Positions 52,743 through 61,273 of a DNA stretch of 64,000 bases are shown here, piece after piece. The position numbers and the translations under genes were made by a program. Numbering within the stretch: position 1 is the stretch's first letter; the number at the start of each line of letters is the position of its first letter. The notes under the pieces are model-generated. The model was not told the DNA's origin. It saw nothing but the letters and a program-made list of their open reading frames with translations, and ran no database searches. Origin of the DNA: Capnocytophaga granulosa ATCC 51502 (GTDB taxonomy: Bacteria > Bacteroidota > Bacteroidia > Flavobacteriales > Flavobacteriaceae). The stretch lies in assembly GCF_000411115.1 (NCBI RefSeq), contig NZ_KE150242.1, positions 1 through 64,000 of the forward strand. Direction: 5' to 3'.

Positions 52743-52823
52743 AAGATTTTTTACTTTATGCATTGGATACTACACATTATAAATAATCCCAAGACAAAGA
52801 TACAATTATTTTTGGAAAAATAC

Positions 52824-52831
52824 TATCTTTG
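52824..52831 (+). promoter_or_regulatory. -7 box TATCTTTG for lpxB
   Basis: Plus-strand -7 element 18 bp before the lpxB ATG, so the leader is very short. Confidence 0.65.
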
Positions 52832-52848
52832 CAAAAATATTCATCGCT

Positions 52849-53985
52849 ATGAAATACTACCTTATTGCAGGAGAAGCCTCCGGTGACTTACATGGAGCAA
52901 ACCTGATGCGGGCACTTGCAGAGATAGACCCACAAGCTCAGTTTCGCTTCTGGGGAGGAGATCGCATGGAAGCTGTCGGGGGAAAGCTCATCAAGCACTA
53001 CCGAGATTTGGCCTTTATGGGCTTTTGGGAAGTGGTTACGAACCTGCGCACCATTCTTCGCAATATAGATCTCTGTAAAGCCGATATCACAGCCTATCAG
53101 CCCGATGCGCTTATCTTCATTGACTATCCAGGTTTTAATATGCGTATAGCCAAGTGGGCTAAGCGGCAGGGGATTCCTACCCATTATTACATCTCTCCAC
53201 AGATTTGGGCTTGGAAAGAGAACCGTATCAAGGCCATCAGAAGAGATGTAGATGCCATGTATGTAATCCTGCCTTTTGAGAAGGATTTCTATGAGGGCAA
53301 GCACCAGTATCCCGTACACTTTGTCGGTCATCCGCTCTTGGATGCCATTGCTGCACGCCGAGAAGTAAGTATGGAGGTGTTCAAGAGAGAAAATGGCTTA
53401 GATGAGCGCCCTATCATAGCTTTGCTACCAGGTAGCCGCAAGCAAGAAATTGCCAAGATGCTCTCGGTGATGCTCTCGGTGGTGGGAAGTTATCACCCCT
53501 ATCAGTTTGTTATTGCAGGAGCGCCTTCTTTAGGATATGATTTCTATAGACAGTTTATAAGGGAAGAGAACGTACATTTTGTCAGTGGGAAGACCTATGA
53601 CCTGCTCTCTCATGCGCATGCAGCCTTGGTAACCAGCGGTACAGCTACCTTAGAGACCGCCTTATTCCGTGTCCCTGAAGTGGTTTGCTACCGGGGCAAC
53701 TGGATTTCCTACCAGATAGCCAAGCGGGTGATTAGTCTCAAGTATATCTCTTTGGTTAACCTGATTATGGATGCCCCTGTAGTTACAGAGCTTATCCAAG
53801 GAGACCTCAATACCCGAAACCTCAAAGTGGAATTGGACAAACTCTTAGATCCTGCCTATAGGGACAAACTCCAGAGGGATTACCAAGCCCTGCGCGAGAG
53901 ATTAGGTAACGAAGGGGCTAGCCGAAGGACAGCGCAGGCTATCTACAATTCCTTACAAGATAAAAGGCATAACGATAGGAGCTAA
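52849..53985 (+). CDS. lpxB: Lipid-A-disaccharide synthase
   Basis: A 378-residue, full-length protein. It joins UDP-diacylglucosamine and lipid X in lipid A synthesis at the inner membrane. GEASGDLHGANLMRAL at the N-terminus, YISPQIWAWKENRIKAI, FVGHPLLD, LLPGSRKQEI and TSGTATLETALF are the classical LpxB motifs. Its last 33 nt overlap the 3' end of lrgB on the other strand. Confidence 0.94.
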   Translation: MKYYLIAGEASGDLHGANLMRALAEIDPQAQFRFWGGDRMEAVGGKLIKHYRDLAFMGFWEVVTNLRTILRNIDLCKADITAYQPDALIFIDYPGFNMRIAKWAKRQGIPTHYYISPQIWAWKENRIKAIRRDVDAMYVILPFEKDFYEGKHQYPVHFVGHPLLDAIAARREVSMEVFKRENGLDERPIIALLPGSRKQEIAKMLSVMLSVVGSYHPYQFVIAGAPSLGYDFYRQFIREENVHFVSGKTYDLLSHAHAALVTSGTATLETALFRVPEVVCYRGNWISYQIAKRVISLKYISLVNLIMDAPVVTELIQGDLNTRNLKVELDKLLDPAYRDKLQRDYQALRERLGNEGASRRTAQAIYNSLQDKRHNDRS

Positions 53986-54645
53986 AACAGCGGTAAAGAT
54001 TCCGTTGAAGATCATCCCTAAGCTGGCGTAGATGGCGTGTTTTTCACTAAGATTGAAGGCGGCCATAATCCCCAAAGCATGGGAGGCTGTACCCAGGGAG
54101 ATACCACGCCCCATAGGACTTTTGATTCCTGTCCATTGGAGTACCTTGAAGCCTAAGATGGAGCCCAAAATCCCTGTTACAATCACAGCGGCTACAGTAA
54201 GGGAGGTAATCCCATGTAGGGTCTTGGACACCTCAAGGGCGATAGGAGTGGTAACTGACTTAGGGGCTAGGGAACGAATGATGTTTTCTTCTGCGCCTAG
54301 AGCCTTGGCTATATAACATACCGAGAGAATACCCACTAGGCTACCGACAAACTGGGAGAGCAACAGCGGTAAGAGTTGTTTTCTGATCTTGGAGAGTTGT
54401 TGGTATAAGGGAACACCCATGGCTACAATGGAGGGCTTGAGCCAAAAGTCTATATACATACCAGCATTACGCTCATAGGTCTCATAGGAGATATTGAAGA
54501 TGATCAAATAACCTATCAGCACACATACGGCCAGCATTACAGGATTGAGGAAGACTGATTTGTATTTCTGTTGGAGCATGAGCACTCCGTAATAAACGCC
54601 AAAGGTAATGGCTAAAAGGACTAAAGGATTTTCAAATATTTTCAT
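53953..54645 (-). CDS. lrgB: LrgB/CidB-family membrane protein
   Basis: A 230-residue protein with about seven membrane segments. LAPKSVTTPIALEVSKTLHGITSLTVAAVIVTGILG and GTASHALGIMAAFNLSEKHAIYASLGMIFNG are hallmark LrgB motifs. The start at 54645 (MKIFENPLVLLAITFG) overlaps lrgA by 14 nt. LrgAB/CidAB pairs are holin-like systems linked to murein turnover and to export of small organic acids. Confidence 0.9.
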   Translation of the reverse strand: MKIFENPLVLLAITFGVYYGVLMLQQKYKSVFLNPVMLAVCVLIGYLIIFNISYETYERNAGMYIDFWLKPSIVAMGVPLYQQLSKIRKQLLPLLLSQFVGSLVGILSVCYIAKALGAEENIIRSLAPKSVTTPIALEVSKTLHGITSLTVAAVIVTGILGSILGFKVLQWTGIKSPMGRGISLGTASHALGIMAAFNLSEKHAIYASLGMIFNGIFTAVLAPIVMPFIL

Positions 54646-55000
54646 TTTCGTGATGATGTTTGGTTCTTTTACGGACAAATTGATACACATGGCCTGTTAC
54701 GACCATAACGATAAGGGTACTGACAACAATAGCCACACTGATAGACCAAAAATTCTTGGCAATAAGGTCAAAATAAGCCAATATAGCCACGCTGGGAGGT
54801 ACGAAAAACAATCCCAAGTGAGAGATCAACATATCGGAAAAAGCCTTGACCCAGTGCAGCTTGATCCAGCCTAAGTGTAGAAAAAGGGTCAGCAGTATCA
54901 TTCCTATAATACTAGAGGGAAAGTGAATACCAGTGAGATGAACGATTAACTCTCCTAGGGCTAAACAACCAAAGATAATAGCACAATATCTGATTAACAT
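54632..55000 (-). CDS. lrgA: CidA/LrgA-family protein
   Basis: A 122-residue protein with four predicted membrane helices. LGELIVHLTGIHFPSSIIGMILLTLFLHLGWIKLHWV and FFVPPSVAILAYFDLI are characteristic of the family. It is the first gene of the lrgA-lrgB pair; overlap with lrgB indicates translational coupling. No LytTR regulator is adjacent. Confidence 0.9.
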   Translation of the reverse strand: MLIRYCAIIFGCLALGELIVHLTGIHFPSSIIGMILLTLFLHLGWIKLHWVKAFSDMLISHLGLFFVPPSVAILAYFDLIAKNFWSISVAIVVSTLIVMVVTGHVYQFVRKRTKHHHENENI

Positions 55001-55080
55001 ACAAAAGTGATTAAAACGGGGGCAAAGTTACAATTTTTAATAACAAAAGACCAAGAACAAAAAGCAAATATTTTCCACAA

Positions 55081-55110
55081 TAAAAGAGACTGTCCGAAAA
55101 GACAGTCTCT
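55081..55110 (-). terminator. Terminator after glyS
   Basis: AGAGACTGTC (55085-55094) pairs with GACAGTCTCT (55101-55110); on the minus strand TTTTATT follows the stem. Confidence 0.82.
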
Positions 55111-55128
55111 GCTACTTAGAATATGACC

Positions 55129-56676
55129 TTATTTACTGATTCTTCTAAGCCACTGGTTCATATCTACCTCTTTGAGGATAAGCTCTCTTAGGGCGGAGAT
55201 AGGCACACGTTGTTGCTCCATGGTATCGCGGTGGCGTAGGGTGACGGTGTTGTCCTCCTTGGACTGGTGATCCACGGTAATACAGAAAGGAGTACCAACG
55301 GCATCCTGCCTACGATAGCGGCGGCCTATGGCATCTTTCTCATCATAAGCGACATTGAAATCATATTTTAGATCATTGAAGATCTGCAAGGCAAGCTCAG
55401 GTAGCTCGTCTTTCTTGAGCAAAGGCAATACAGCCACTTTGGTAGGGGCTAGTACGAAAGGCAAGCGTAGCACTGTGCGAGTTTCCCCATCCTCAAGAGT
55501 TTCCTCTTGTAGGCTATGGGAGAAGATGGCCAAGAACAAGCGGTCAAGCCCCACAGATGTCTCCAATACATAGGGGACATAACTTCTGTTTTCCTCAGGA
55601 TCAAAATATTGTAGTTTCTTACCAGAATACTTTTCATGGTTGCCCAAATCGAAATCGGTACGGGAGTGGATACCCTCTAACTCCTTGAAGCCGAAGGGGA
55701 AGCGAAACTCTATATCACAAGCAGCATCGGCATAGTGGGCGAGCTTCTCATGGTCATGGAAGCGGTAGTTCTCCTCGCCCAATCCCAAAGAGAGGTGCCA
55801 CTTAAGACGGGTCTTTTTCCAGTGCTCATACCACTCCTGTTGGGTACCCGGTTTGATAAAGAACTGCATTTCCATTTGTTCGAACTCACGCATACGGAAG
55901 ATAAACTGGCGTGCTACGATCTCGTTGCGGAAAGCCTTTCCTGTCTGGGCAATCCCAAAAGGAATTTTCATACGGCCTGTTTTTTGTACATTGGAGAAAT
56001 TGACAAAGATACCCTGAGCTGTTTCAGGACGTAGGTATAAGTCCATGGCTCCTTCGGAAGTAGCGCCGAGCTTGGTGCCGAACATTAGGTTGAACTGCTT
56101 TACCTCTGTCCAATTCTTGGTGCCAGAGATAGGGCAGACGATCTCCAATTCCTCGATAAGTGCCTTTACATCGGCCAAGTCCTCGCGCTCAAGGGATTTA
56201 CCTAAGCGGTGTAGGATAGCCTCGGCTCGCTCTTTGTATTCAATCACCTTAGGATTGGTAGAGAGGAATTGCTCCTTGTCGAAGGCCTCTCCAAAGCGTT
56301 TTTGGGCTTTGGCAACCTCTTTTTCTATTTTATCTTCTATTTTTGCTACATAGTCCTCTACCAAGGTATCAGCACGGTAGCGTTTTTTAGAATCCTTGTT
56401 GTCAATAAGGGGGTCATTGAAGGCATCCACGTGTCCTGATGCCTTCCAAGTGGTGGGGTGCATGAATATAGCCGCATCGATCCCTACGATGTTCTCATGT
56501 AGCTGTACCATCGCTTTCCACCAGTATTCGCGGAGGTTCTTCTTCAGTTCCACGCCATTTTGTGCATAATCATATACGGCACTAAGTCCGTCATATATTT
56601 CACTAGAAGGAAAAATATAACCATATTCCTTGGCGTGGGAGATTACTTTCTTGAAAATGTCTTCTTGATTTGCCAT
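55129..56676 (-). CDS. glyS: Glycyl-tRNA synthetase (homodimeric, class II)
   Basis: A 515-residue protein of the eukaryote/Gram-positive-like alpha2 type. Motif 2 and neighbours are seen in FGIAQTGKAFRNEIVARQFIFRMREFEQMEMQFF, motif 3 in VLETSVGLDRLFLAIF, and DLYLRPETAQGIFVNF is typical. It charges tRNA-Gly, one isoacceptor of which is encoded at 23517. The -7 box TATTTTTG is at 56703-56696, 20 bp before the ATG. Confidence 0.94.
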   Translation of the reverse strand: MANQEDIFKKVISHAKEYGYIFPSSEIYDGLSAVYDYAQNGVELKKNLREYWWKAMVQLHENIVGIDAAIFMHPTTWKASGHVDAFNDPLIDNKDSKKRYRADTLVEDYVAKIEDKIEKEVAKAQKRFGEAFDKEQFLSTNPKVIEYKERAEAILHRLGKSLEREDLADVKALIEELEIVCPISGTKNWTEVKQFNLMFGTKLGATSEGAMDLYLRPETAQGIFVNFSNVQKTGRMKIPFGIAQTGKAFRNEIVARQFIFRMREFEQMEMQFFIKPGTQQEWYEHWKKTRLKWHLSLGLGEENYRFHDHEKLAHYADAACDIEFRFPFGFKELEGIHSRTDFDLGNHEKYSGKKLQYFDPEENRSYVPYVLETSVGLDRLFLAIFSHSLQEETLEDGETRTVLRLPFVLAPTKVAVLPLLKKDELPELALQIFNDLKYDFNVAYDEKDAIGRRYRRQDAVGTPFCITVDHQSKEDNTVTLRHRDTMEQQRVPISALRELILKEVDMNQWLRRISK

Positions 56677-56695
56677 AGTTCTGAATTAATGAGTG

Positions 56696-56703
56696 CAAAA
56701 ATA
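56696..56703 (-). promoter_or_regulatory. -7 box TATTTTTG for glyS
   Basis: Minus-strand -7 element 20 bp upstream of the glyS ATG (56676). Confidence 0.6.
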
Positions 56704-56743
56704 GTAAAAAATATCGTTAGTTCTTTATTTTTTGAAAAATAAA

Positions 56744-57844
56744 TTATCGCTTAGGGTACTGCTCCCAAGGAGGAAACTCAAATTGTAGCTGTACCCACTG
56801 GGGTTGTCCTTCTTCAGAAGGATAGTTGAAGTGGCTGAGTGACACCCCTAAGAGCCGTACTGATTCCCGTAATCGCTCCTGATAGAGCAGCTCGCTGATC
56901 ACCTGATAGATAGTGGCACTATCCCCCACAAAGTCAATAAGGGTACGGCTGCGGGTTTGTTGCTTGAAATCACTGTACTTGAGCTTGAGTGTAACGGTCT
57001 TGGCCAGTAGTTGCTTCTTAGCCAATCGCTGGGCGACCTCCTCACATAGTTTCTTAAGAGGTTCCTCCATAAAGACCTCACTGGAGATATTTGTCTCAAA
57101 AGTATGTTCCACTCCGATGGACTTGACCAAGCGGAAAGGTTGTACCGGGCTTAGGTGTATGCCGCGGGCTATTTGGTAAAAGTATTCGCCATTGTTACCA
57201 AAATATTCCTGTAGCTCCTCAAGAGTCTTGGCGCGCAGGTCAGCACCTGTAAAGATTCCTTTTTGGTACATCTTTTGGGCGGTTACCTTGCCTATACCAT
57301 AGAACTTTTTGATGTCCAATTGGGCTAAGAAGTCCAGCACCTCCTCCGGAGGTACCGTCTTCTGGCCATTAGGTTTGTTATAATCGCTGGCGATCTTAGC
57401 AATGAACTTATTGATGGAGATACCAGCTGAGGCGGTAAGTCCCGTTTGTTCAAATATTTTAGTGCGTATTTGCTGGGCGATAAGGGTAGCCGAGGGCATA
57501 TCCATCTTGTTGGTGGTGACATCGAGGTAAGCCTCGTCCAAGGAAAGCGGTTCCACTAGGTCGGTATATTCGTAGAAGATAGTGCGAATCTGCATAGAAA
57601 TCTCCCGATACCGCTCAAAGCGCGGCTTGACAAAGATAAGCTGCGGACACAACTGTCGCGCTGTAGCCCCCGCCATAGCACTATGCACCCCATAGCGGCG
57701 CGCCTCATAGCTAGCGGCAGCCACTACCCCGCGTGCTCCTTCGCCCCCCACGGCAATCGCCTTCCCCTTGAGCCAAGGGTCGTCATGCTGCTCTACCGAG
57801 GCAAAGAAAGCATCCATATCAATATGAATAATCTTGCGTTCCAC
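56744..57844 (-). CDS. dinB: DNA polymerase IV (Y family)
   Basis: A 366-residue, full-length translesion polymerase. Catalytic motifs are IIHIDMDAFFASVEQ and PLSLDEAYLDVT, with YEARRYGVHSAMAGATARQLCP and the KFYGIGKVTAQKMYQKGIFTGADL helix-hairpin-helix; the little-finger domain follows. The first codon is GTG at 57844, which aligns with the normal start of the family. The -7 box TACCTTTG ends only 6 bp upstream, so the mRNA may be nearly leaderless. Confidence 0.93.
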   Translation of the reverse strand: MERKIIHIDMDAFFASVEQHDDPWLKGKAIAVGGEGARGVVAAASYEARRYGVHSAMAGATARQLCPQLIFVKPRFERYREISMQIRTIFYEYTDLVEPLSLDEAYLDVTTNKMDMPSATLIAQQIRTKIFEQTGLTASAGISINKFIAKIASDYNKPNGQKTVPPEEVLDFLAQLDIKKFYGIGKVTAQKMYQKGIFTGADLRAKTLEELQEYFGNNGEYFYQIARGIHLSPVQPFRLVKSIGVEHTFETNISSEVFMEEPLKKLCEEVAQRLAKKQLLAKTVTLKLKYSDFKQQTRSRTLIDFVGDSATIYQVISELLYQERLRESVRLLGVSLSHFNYPSEEGQPQWVQLQFEFPPWEQYPKR

Positions 57845-57849
57845 AAGGG

Positions 57850-57857
57850 CAAAGGTA
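57850..57857 (-). promoter_or_regulatory. -7 box TACCTTTG for dinB
   Basis: Minus-strand -7 element ending 5 bp before the GTG start of dinB. Confidence 0.6.
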
Positions 57858-57891
57858 GTGATTTTTTGTTAGATTTTCCGCTCATTTTCTA

Positions 57892-57990
57892 TTGACTTTA
57901 TTCTTTGAAAATCGTATCTTTGCAGGGCAAGAAATGAAATAACCTCATGCCTGACCAAGAAAAAAGGTGTCCTTTTTTGAGAGGTTAAGC
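57892..57990 (+). ncRNA. Strong promoter followed by a structured leader or small RNA (candidate)
   Basis: TTGAC (57892-57896), an 18-bp gap and TATCTTTG (57915-57922). Downstream, TAACCTC (57940-57946) can pair with GAGGTTA (57981-57987), enclosing AAAAAAGG/CCTTTTTT (57960-57967 with 57971-57978). An ATG at 57947 would encode only a 13-residue peptide. It could be a pheT leader or an independent RNA. Confidence 0.35.
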
Positions 57991-58064
57991 CTGTGCGTTA
58001 CCCCTATTACCTATCTCAAAGGTAACTTCTTCAAAAAAAATTTTCTCATTACAATAAAATATAG

Positions 58065-58072
58065 TAATTTTG
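58065..58072 (+). promoter_or_regulatory. -7 box TAATTTTG for pheT
   Basis: Plus-strand -7 element 27 bp before the pheT ATG at 58099; a second, more distal promoter lies at 57892-57922. Confidence 0.65.
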
Positions 58073-58098
58073 CAACTTCAAAACACAGCAATCATCTT

Positions 58099-60525
58099 AT
58101 GAAAATCTCATATAATTGGATTAAAGACTTTCTCAGGATAGACTTACCGGCAGAAAAAGTAGGCGAACTCCTTACAGATTTAGGCTTAGAGGTGGAAGGT
58201 ATCTCCGCTTACGAGAGTGTAAAAGGAGGTCTAAAAGGGGTCGTTGTAGGCGAGGTACTCGAATGTACCAAGCACCCCAATGCGGACAAACTCAGCCTTA
58301 CCAAGGTTCAAGTAGGAGAGGGAGTCGTCCTGCCTATCGTATGCGGGGCGCCCAATGTAGCCAAAGGTCAGAAAGTGGCCGTGGCAACTATTGGGACAAC
58401 CCTTTATGACAAAGAGGGTGAACCCTTTAAGATTAAGAAAGGCAAAATCCGCGGAGAGGAGAGTCATGGGATGATTTGTGCCGAAGATGAACTTGGCTTG
58501 GGCAACTCTCATGAGGGAATCATGGTCTTGGGCAGCGCTTTGCCTGTAGGTAAGCCTTGTAGTGAGGTATTCAGTGTGGTATCCGATACGGTCTTTGAAA
58601 TAGGCCTTACCCCCAACCGAGCCGATGCCATGAGCCACTTAGGGGTAGCTCGAGACCTTAGAGCAGGATTGTTGCAACAGGGAATCAACAAGGAGATTAT
58701 TACCCCTTCGGTAACGGATTTCTTCGTGGATAACCGCTTGCTTAAGATAGATGTACTGGTGGATAACAAGGAGTTAGCGCCTCGCTATTGTGGGGTGAGC
58801 ATCTCCAATGTCAAGGTAGCGCCTTCGCCTGATTGGCTACAGCAAAGACTCAGAGCAATAGGCATTACCCCTAAGAACAATGTAGTGGATATTACCAACT
58901 ATGTACTCCATGACTTGGGACAGCCGCTACATGCCTTTGATGCCTTGCGTATCGCTGGCAAGAAGATTATTGTACGCAATGCCGCTGAAGGAGAGAAATT
59001 CCAAACCTTGGACGGTGTAGATCGCAGCCTCTCGGCAGAGGACTTAGTTATCTGTGATACAGACAAACCCCTATGCTTGGCAGGGGTATTGGGAGGCACT
59101 AACTCAGGGGTGGGACAGGACACCACTCATATTTTCTTAGAGAGTGCTTATTTTAATCCAGTAGCCATACGTAAGACAGCTAAGCGACATGGTATCTCTA
59201 CTGATGCGTCTTTCCGTTTTGAACGTGGTATCAATATAGATGATTGTAAGTATGCGTTGCTAAGGGCTGCTATCATGATCAAGAAGATAGCGGGAGGTGA
59301 AATCTCTTCCGATGTGGTGGATTGGTATCCTAAAAAGCAAGAGGATTTTCAGGTATTCCTCACCTACGAGAAGATAGATAGCCTCATCGGTCAGGTGATT
59401 CCACGCGATGTGATTAAGAGTATATTACACTCCTTGGATATCCAAATCAACAGCCTTACTGAGATAGGTATGGGGCTTACCGTACCGTCTTATAGGGTGG
59501 ATGTAGAGCGTGATGTGGACGTGATTGAGGAAATCCTCCGTGTGTATGGCTATAACAATATAGAGTTCTCCTCCAAGGTGAGCGCCTCCATGGCACACGC
59601 TAGCCGATATGAGGACTTCAATGTACAGAATGTGATTGCTAACCAGCTGGTGGGACAAGGTTTCTATGAGATGATGAACAACAGCCTTACTTCGGTAGCT
59701 TATCAGGAGCTATCAGCTGATATCAGTGCAGCTCAGACAGTGCAAATACTCAATCCACTGAGCCAAGACTTGGCCGTGATGCGACAGAGTATGCTCTTTT
59801 CAGGATTGGAAACCATCGCTTACAACAACAACCGCAAGCGTACGGACTTGTCTTTGTTTGAGTTTGGCAAGACCTACCACAAGATAGGGGAGAGCTATAC
59901 CGAACCTAAGCATCTAAGCCTTTTCCTATCAGGGAATATATATCCAGAGACATGGAATGCACCACAAGAAAAGACCAATTTCTACTACCTAAAGGGCTAT
60001 GTCAAGGCAATATTTGACCGCTTAGGGATCACTGAACTCAAGGAAACACCTTCCCAGGAGGCTATCTATCAGGAAGGAATTACCTTATGGCTCGGTCAAA
60101 CACCTGTGGCATCCTTAGGAGTAGTGAAAAGCAACATATTACAGCATTTTGATATAAAACAACAGGTGTTCTATGCCGATATTCTGTGGGATCACCTCTT
60201 GGCCAACCTCTCCAAAGAGGTGAAATACCGAGAGATTCCTAAGTATCCAGAGGTACGCCGCGATTTGGCTTTGCTCTTGGATAGTGAAGTGTCTTTTGAG
60301 ACACTCCATAGCATTGCCTTGCAGACAGAAAAAGAGTTGCTCAAAAAGGTAGCCCTTTTTGACGTATATCAAGGGGATAAGCTGCCTAAGGGCAAGAAGA
60401 GCTATGCGATGAGCTTTATATTACAAGACAACAATAAGACCCTTACCGACAAGCAGATAGATAAGACAATGGCGGCTCTGGTAGAGGCTTTCAAGAAGCA
60501 AACAGGCGCTCAGTTACGTTCTTAA
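58099..60525 (+). CDS. pheT: Phenylalanyl-tRNA synthetase beta subunit
   Basis: An 808-residue protein of usual length. The start MKISYNWIKDFLRIDLPAEKV at 58099 is the standard one; the frame is open further upstream but crosses the promoter. An EMAP-like tRNA-binding domain (about 45-150), the B3/B4 editing domain, B5 and the C-terminal anticodon-binding FDX-ACB domain (from about 712, REIPKYPEVRRDLALLLD) are in normal order. pheS is not in the window. Confidence 0.94.
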   Translation: MKISYNWIKDFLRIDLPAEKVGELLTDLGLEVEGISAYESVKGGLKGVVVGEVLECTKHPNADKLSLTKVQVGEGVVLPIVCGAPNVAKGQKVAVATIGTTLYDKEGEPFKIKKGKIRGEESHGMICAEDELGLGNSHEGIMVLGSALPVGKPCSEVFSVVSDTVFEIGLTPNRADAMSHLGVARDLRAGLLQQGINKEIITPSVTDFFVDNRLLKIDVLVDNKELAPRYCGVSISNVKVAPSPDWLQQRLRAIGITPKNNVVDITNYVLHDLGQPLHAFDALRIAGKKIIVRNAAEGEKFQTLDGVDRSLSAEDLVICDTDKPLCLAGVLGGTNSGVGQDTTHIFLESAYFNPVAIRKTAKRHGISTDASFRFERGINIDDCKYALLRAAIMIKKIAGGEISSDVVDWYPKKQEDFQVFLTYEKIDSLIGQVIPRDVIKSILHSLDIQINSLTEIGMGLTVPSYRVDVERDVDVIEEILRVYGYNNIEFSSKVSASMAHASRYEDFNVQNVIANQLVGQGFYEMMNNSLTSVAYQELSADISAAQTVQILNPLSQDLAVMRQSMLFSGLETIAYNNNRKRTDLSLFEFGKTYHKIGESYTEPKHLSLFLSGNIYPETWNAPQEKTNFYYLKGYVKAIFDRLGITELKETPSQEAIYQEGITLWLGQTPVASLGVVKSNILQHFDIKQQVFYADILWDHLLANLSKEVKYREIPKYPEVRRDLALLLDSEVSFETLHSIALQTEKELLKKVALFDVYQGDKLPKGKKSYAMSFILQDNNKTLTDKQIDKTMAALVEAFKKQTGAQLRS

Positions 60526-60539
60526 AAGAGTAAAACTAT

Positions 60540-61148
60540 ATGGATTTTTCTTCCAAATTATTGGAAAATGCGGTCTATGAGATCGCACTGCTCCCAGGCA
60601 TAGGCAAGCGAACAGCCTTGCGCTTGGCACTCCATTTGCTCAAGCAACCCAATGCTCAGACGGAGCACTTGGCGAGCGCTTTACTCAAGCTGCGTAATGA
60701 GGTTACTTATTGTAAAAATTGTCATAACATATCCGATACCGAGATTTGTGACATCTGTGCCAATATCCATCGTGATGCCTCGCTGCTCTGTGTAGTGGAA
60801 GATGTACGCGATGTGATGGCCATAGAACATACAGGACAATATAATGGCCTCTATCATGTCCTAGGGGGAAAGATTTCTCCTATAGACGGAGTAGGGCCGA
60901 ACCAGCTAAATATAGCTTCCTTAGTTAAGAAAGTAAAGGAAGGAGGCGTCAAGGAAATTATCTTTGCGCTAAGCAATACCATGGAAGGGGATACGACCAA
61001 CTTTTATATATATAGGCAATTAGAAGGATTGGACGTTACTACCTCTACCATTGCGCGGGGGATCTCCGTAGGAGACGAACTGGAATATACCGATGAGGTA
61101 ACCCTCGGAAGAAGTATCCTCCATCGCATACCGTTTCAAGTACAATAG
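60540..61148 (+). CDS. recR: Recombination protein RecR
   Basis: A 202-residue protein. A helix-hairpin-helix ([18 protein letters not shown]), a C4 zinc motif ([17 protein letters not shown]) and a Toprim domain ([17 protein letters not shown]...YHVLGG) are all intact. RecR loads RecA with RecO (and RecF) at gaps. It follows pheT by 14 bp. Its TAG stop is the first unit of a heptamer array. Confidence 0.94.
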   Translation: MDFSSKLLENAVYEIALLPGIGKRTALRLALHLLKQPNAQTEHLASALLKLRNEVTYCKNCHNISDTEICDICANIHRDASLLCVVEDVRDVMAIEHTGQYNGLYHVLGGKISPIDGVGPNQLNIASLVKKVKEGGVKEIIFALSNTMEGDTTNFYIYRQLEGLDVTTSTIARGISVGDELEYTDEVTLGRSILHRIPFQVQ

Positions 61149-61267
61149 TCAGTAGTCGGTAGTCAGCAGCTAGTTACTAATCACTAATCACTAACCACTA
61201 ACAACAATCAATAACCACTAACCACTAATCACTAACCACTAACAACAATCACTAACCAATAACAATT
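61146..61267. repeat. Heptamer array TAGTCAG to CACTAAC
   Basis: It begins at the recR stop (TAGTCAG TAGTCGG TAGTCAG), changes to TCACTAA/CCACTAA units, and ends 7 bp before the ATG of the E2 gene. A few 6-bp steps interrupt the period. Confidence 0.82.
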
Positions 61268-61273
61268 AAAAAA

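Noticed and set aside
57947..57988. PheL-like leader peptide for attenuation of pheT
   Set aside because: The 13-codon frame has only one Phe codon and no terminator hairpin with a T run follows, so classical attenuation is not supported.
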